From positions 1 through 64,000 of the forward strand of contig NZ_AWGF01000014.1 in the NCBI RefSeq assembly GCF_000495855.1: a stretch of 64,000 nt of DNA, given 5' to 3'. Source of the stretch: Asticcacaulis sp. YBE204 (lineage in GTDB: Bacteria > Pseudomonadota > Alphaproteobacteria > Caulobacterales > Caulobacteraceae). Positions 61,708-64,000 of this stretch are shown here, piece by piece (position 1 is the first letter of the stretch; every line of letters starts with the position of its first letter). The translations under genes and the position numbers were made by a program. The notes under the pieces were generated by a model. That model did not search any database. It saw only the letters and a program-made list of their open reading frames with translations, and was not told the origin of the DNA.

Positions 61708-63761
61708 GAGCGCACGAACTCCGGCTCAGGGGGGAGGACGAGGTCGAGCGCGTTCAGAAGCGCTGCGGGATCGACCGGTTTGACAAGGGTCTCGGCAAAC
61801 AGGGGCTCGACACCCTGCCAGACGGTTTCCGCCGCGAAAGCGCTCAGGGCCACGATCGGCGTCGAGGCGTTGAAACTGCAATGTTCGCGGATGGTGCGCG
61901 CCGCCGTCACGCCGTCCAGCACCGGCATGTGGATGTCCATCAGGATCAGGTCGAAGCCCTGCGTCATGCAGGCGGCGACGGCTTCGGCGCCGTTCGAGGC
62001 TTCGCACACCGCCCCGGCACGACCGGACAGAATCGCGCGCAGCATCTGGCGCATATGCGGATGGTCGTCGGCGATCAGGATATTGAGGTGTCCGATCTCC
62101 GGCGCGGCTTCGATCAGTTCGGCAGGCGCGTTGATGGCCTCCGCCGGGAACTCCAGCCAGAAGCAGCTCCCCTCGCCTTCGACCGACTCGACGCCCATTT
62201 GCCCGTCCATCAGGCGGCTGATTTCCTGACAGATGGCCAGCCCCAGACCGGAGCCGCCGTGCTGACGGTTGATGCTGTGATCGGCCTGAGAAAAGCGGCG
62301 GAACAGGCGGTCCTGCTGGTCTTCGGCGATGCCCGGCCCGGTGTCGCGCACCTCGATACGCAGGTTCAACGGCAGGCGCGACACCGCCATGACCTTGATG
62401 CGTATATCGCCGCGCGCCGTGAATTTACAGGCATTGCCGATGAGGTTGTAGAGCACCTGATTGAGCCGCACGTCATCGATCAGCACGTGTTCCGGACAGG
62501 CCGGGTCATAGTCCAGATGCAGGCCCAGCCCCTTGGCGCGGGTCTGGACGGCGAACTGCCCGCAGGCCTCTTCGACCAGATCGCGCAGGTCGGTCGGTTG
62601 TGGATCGAGCGTCACCAGCCCGGCCTCCAGCTTGGCGAAATCAAGCACGTCGTTGACCAGGCCCAGAAGCGCCTTCGAGCCCTTTTGCAGACGCCCGACA
62701 TAGCCCTGCGCCTCTTCGGGCAGGCCCTCCGTCTCGGCCAGCAGGTTGGAATAGCCGATGATGGTCGTCAGCGGCGTGCGGATCTCGTGGCTCATGTTCG
62801 AGAGAAAATCCGACTGCGCCTGCGCGAAATTCTCGGCGGCGATCTTGGCTTCGGTCAGGGTTTCCTCGATCAGCCGCTGCTCGGTGATGTCCTGAAACAC
62901 GCCGAACAAAGACACCGGCTTGCCCGAGGCGTCGCGCTCGACCGAGCCCTCGGCGATGACGTTGCGCAGCTTGCCGTCGGTGCGGTACATCCGCGCCTCG
63001 AACTTGAACGGCTTGCCCTCGATCATGGCGGCGCGCAGCATCCGCTTGATCATCGGCCAGTCGTCGGGATGGTAGCGCAACTCGCTGTCGGCCATGTTCG
63101 GCGTATAGGCCTTTGGATCGAGCCCCTGAATGGCATAGACCCCGCGCGACCACTGCACCGTCTGATAGGCGATGTCGACGCTCCAGTAGCCGACACCGGC
63201 GATCGCCTCCATCATCTCCAGTTTCTTTTGCGTCTCGTCGTGTTTCTGGATGACCTGGCGCTTGACCAGCCCGTCCTTGCGCATGGCCATCATGGCGGAA
63301 ATGGTCGAGGCCAAAGCCGTCAGCCGCCGCGCCTCGGTCAGACCGAAATCGTGGCGTGGTTCGGTATCGACGAGGCACAGGGTGCCGACCAGCACGCCGT
63401 CGAAACGCACGGGGGCTCCGGCGTAAAAACGGATGCCGGGTTCACCCACGACCAGTTCGTTGTCCTTGAATCGCGGATCCTGCGTCGCGTCCGGCACGAC
63501 CATCACCGCGTCGTTGCGGATGGCGTATTCGCAAAAGGCCACGTCGCGCGAGGTTTCGCACACCTCAAGCCCGACGCTCGACTTGAACCACTGACGCTCG
63601 GAGTCGACCAGCGACACGGCGGTGATCGGCACCTCGAACAGCTCCGCCGCCAGCCGCGTCACCTCGTCGAAGCGCGGATCGGGCTCGCTGTCGAGGATAT
63701 CGAGGTCGCGCAAGGCCCTGAGGCGGCGGCTTTCGGGATCGGTCAAAGAGGTGGACAGCAT
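61695..63761 (-). CDS. GAF-PAS hybrid sensor histidine kinase with receiver domain
   Basis: A 688-residue cytosolic sensor kinase. Residues ~25-160 form a GAF domain (redox or light-type ligand domain with LVDSERQWFKSSVG and CEYAI). A PAS domain with PAC spans about 185-300. HisKA has His325 in NMSHEIRTPLT. The ATPase domain spans about 430-540 (DTGPGIAEDQ, GGSGLGLAI). The receiver has Asp609 in LILMDIHMPVLDG. It overlaps the downstream response regulator gene by 13 nt. No membrane helix is seen. Confidence 0.92.
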   Translation of the reverse strand: MLSTSLTDPESRRLRALRDLDILDSEPDPRFDEVTRLAAELFEVPITAVSLVDSERQWFKSSVGLEVCETSRDVAFCEYAIRNDAVMVVPDATQDPRFKDNELVVGEPGIRFYAGAPVRFDGVLVGTLCLVDTEPRHDFGLTEARRLTALASTISAMMAMRKDGLVKRQVIQKHDETQKKLEMMEAIAGVGYWSVDIAYQTVQWSRGVYAIQGLDPKAYTPNMADSELRYHPDDWPMIKRMLRAAMIEGKPFKFEARMYRTDGKLRNVIAEGSVERDASGKPVSLFGVFQDITEQRLIEETLTEAKIAAENFAQAQSDFLSNMSHEIRTPLTTIIGYSNLLAETEGLPEEAQGYVGRLQKGSKALLGLVNDVLDFAKLEAGLVTLDPQPTDLRDLVEEACGQFAVQTRAKGLGLHLDYDPACPEHVLIDDVRLNQVLYNLIGNACKFTARGDIRIKVMAVSRLPLNLRIEVRDTGPGIAEDQQDRLFRRFSQADHSINRQHGGSGLGLAICQEISRLMDGQMGVESVEGEGSCFWLEFPAEAINAPAELIEAAPEIGHLNILIADDHPHMRQMLRAILSGRAGAVCEASNGAEAVAACMTQGFDLILMDIHMPVLDGVTAARTIREHCSFNASTPIVALSAFAAETVWQGVEPLFAETLVKPVDPAALLNALDLVLPPEPEFVRSCRK

Positions 63762-63870
63762 GGACGGTATACTCCGGTACTCTGCCGTCCTCTATGCCAC
63801 ACCAGGCTGAATACCCGGTTAAAGCCGCTTCAGAATGGACACCACTCTCAGCAGAGCCTAAAATCCAGTC

Positions 63871-64000
63871 ATGTCCGATGACCTTCTCAGCCCCGTCGAT
63901 TCGCCGTCCAACAACCCGCCGTGGTCGGTGTCCGAACTGGCCGGCGCGCTCAAGCGCACCATCGAGACCGCCTACGACCACGTCCGCGTCCGCGCTGAGG
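63871..64000 (+). CDS. xseA: Exodeoxyribonuclease VII large subunit, 5' part
   Basis: The gene runs off the window; only 43 residues are visible. The start [20 protein letters not shown] then [23 protein letters not shown] matches the N-terminal OB-fold of XseA, which begins with a short leader and SVSELAxxLKxxIE. The enzyme degrades single-stranded DNA and helps mismatch repair. It is divergent from the GAF kinase gene. Confidence 0.9.
   Translation, partial: MSDDLLSPVDSPSNNPPWSVSELAGALKRTIETAYDHVRVRAE

Noticed and set aside
61881-63881. Plus-strand 666-codon open frame over the GAF kinase gene
   Set aside because: Antisense of a clear hybrid kinase; composition is His/Arg/Gly/Gln-rich and no family is recognisable.

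Overview
The window reads as ordinary chromosome of a high-GC alphaproteobacterium. Four things point to Caulobacterales, with an Asticcacaulis-like genome my best guess (inference): an alphaproteobacterial SOS box (GTTC-N7-GTTC) before recA; a Caulobacter-style promoter (TTGCACC, 14 nt, GCTATAG) before the NADP isocitrate dehydrogenase gene; the gene order pmbA / IMPase-like / DUF4170 / MsbA-like ABC exporter / DUF374 / waaA / lpxK; and abundant short palindromic repeats. I see no rRNA operon, prophage, insertion sequence, integrase or CRISPR array. One tRNA gene (Ser-GGA) is present.

Layout. 1-518 is non-coding and holds four degenerate copies of a ~60-70 bp repeat. 0.5-13.9 kb carries housekeeping genes (trmJ-like, icd, alaS, recA) mixed with a secreted esterase, a zinc peptidase, an AEC transporter, a GDT1-family Mn exporter behind a yybP-ykoY Mn riboswitch, a small HTH regulator, and an ECF sigma factor with an overlapping membrane gene. 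14-26 kb holds a Tat lipoprotein DUF885 protein, an orphan LuxR, nnrD, msrA, tRNA-Ser, an MFS/TetR divergent pair with a double operator, dgt, an orphan Imm35-like gene, a GH51 arabinofuranosidase behind a GntR-like operator, and a PAS hybrid kinase. 26-41 kb is accessory: tag, a pseudouridine synthase, a tight EEP nuclease / SRAP / uracil-DNA glycosylase operon, a CDF transporter, an FMN reductase, two transglutaminases coupled to an N-formylglutamate amidohydrolase, a GST, a DUF1287 pair, an entericidin and two DUF2061 paralogues. 41-55 kb has ubiD, a GGDEF-EAL protein, and the lipid A/Kdo cluster, split by a phosphatase and a lipoprotein on the opposite strand. 55-64 kb holds a TonB-dependent receptor, purD, DUF2200, a GH27 alpha-galactosidase, a hybrid kinase with its response regulator, and the start of xseA.

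How the genes work together. GH51, GH27, the CE2-like esterase and the TonB-dependent receptor suggest growth on plant polysaccharide side chains. recA, tag, SRAP, the uracil-DNA glycosylase and xseA form a scattered DNA repair set. The window does not contain an obvious large new defence or biosynthetic system. The most unusual structure is in the repeats: four copies of a ~130-210 bp mosaic palindromic element, three of them in divergent promoter regions; a palindromic element carried in frame inside a coding gene; and the four-copy array at the left edge. The EEP-SRAP-UDG and transglutaminase-formylglutamate amidohydrolase operons are the best candidates for uncharacterised functional modules.
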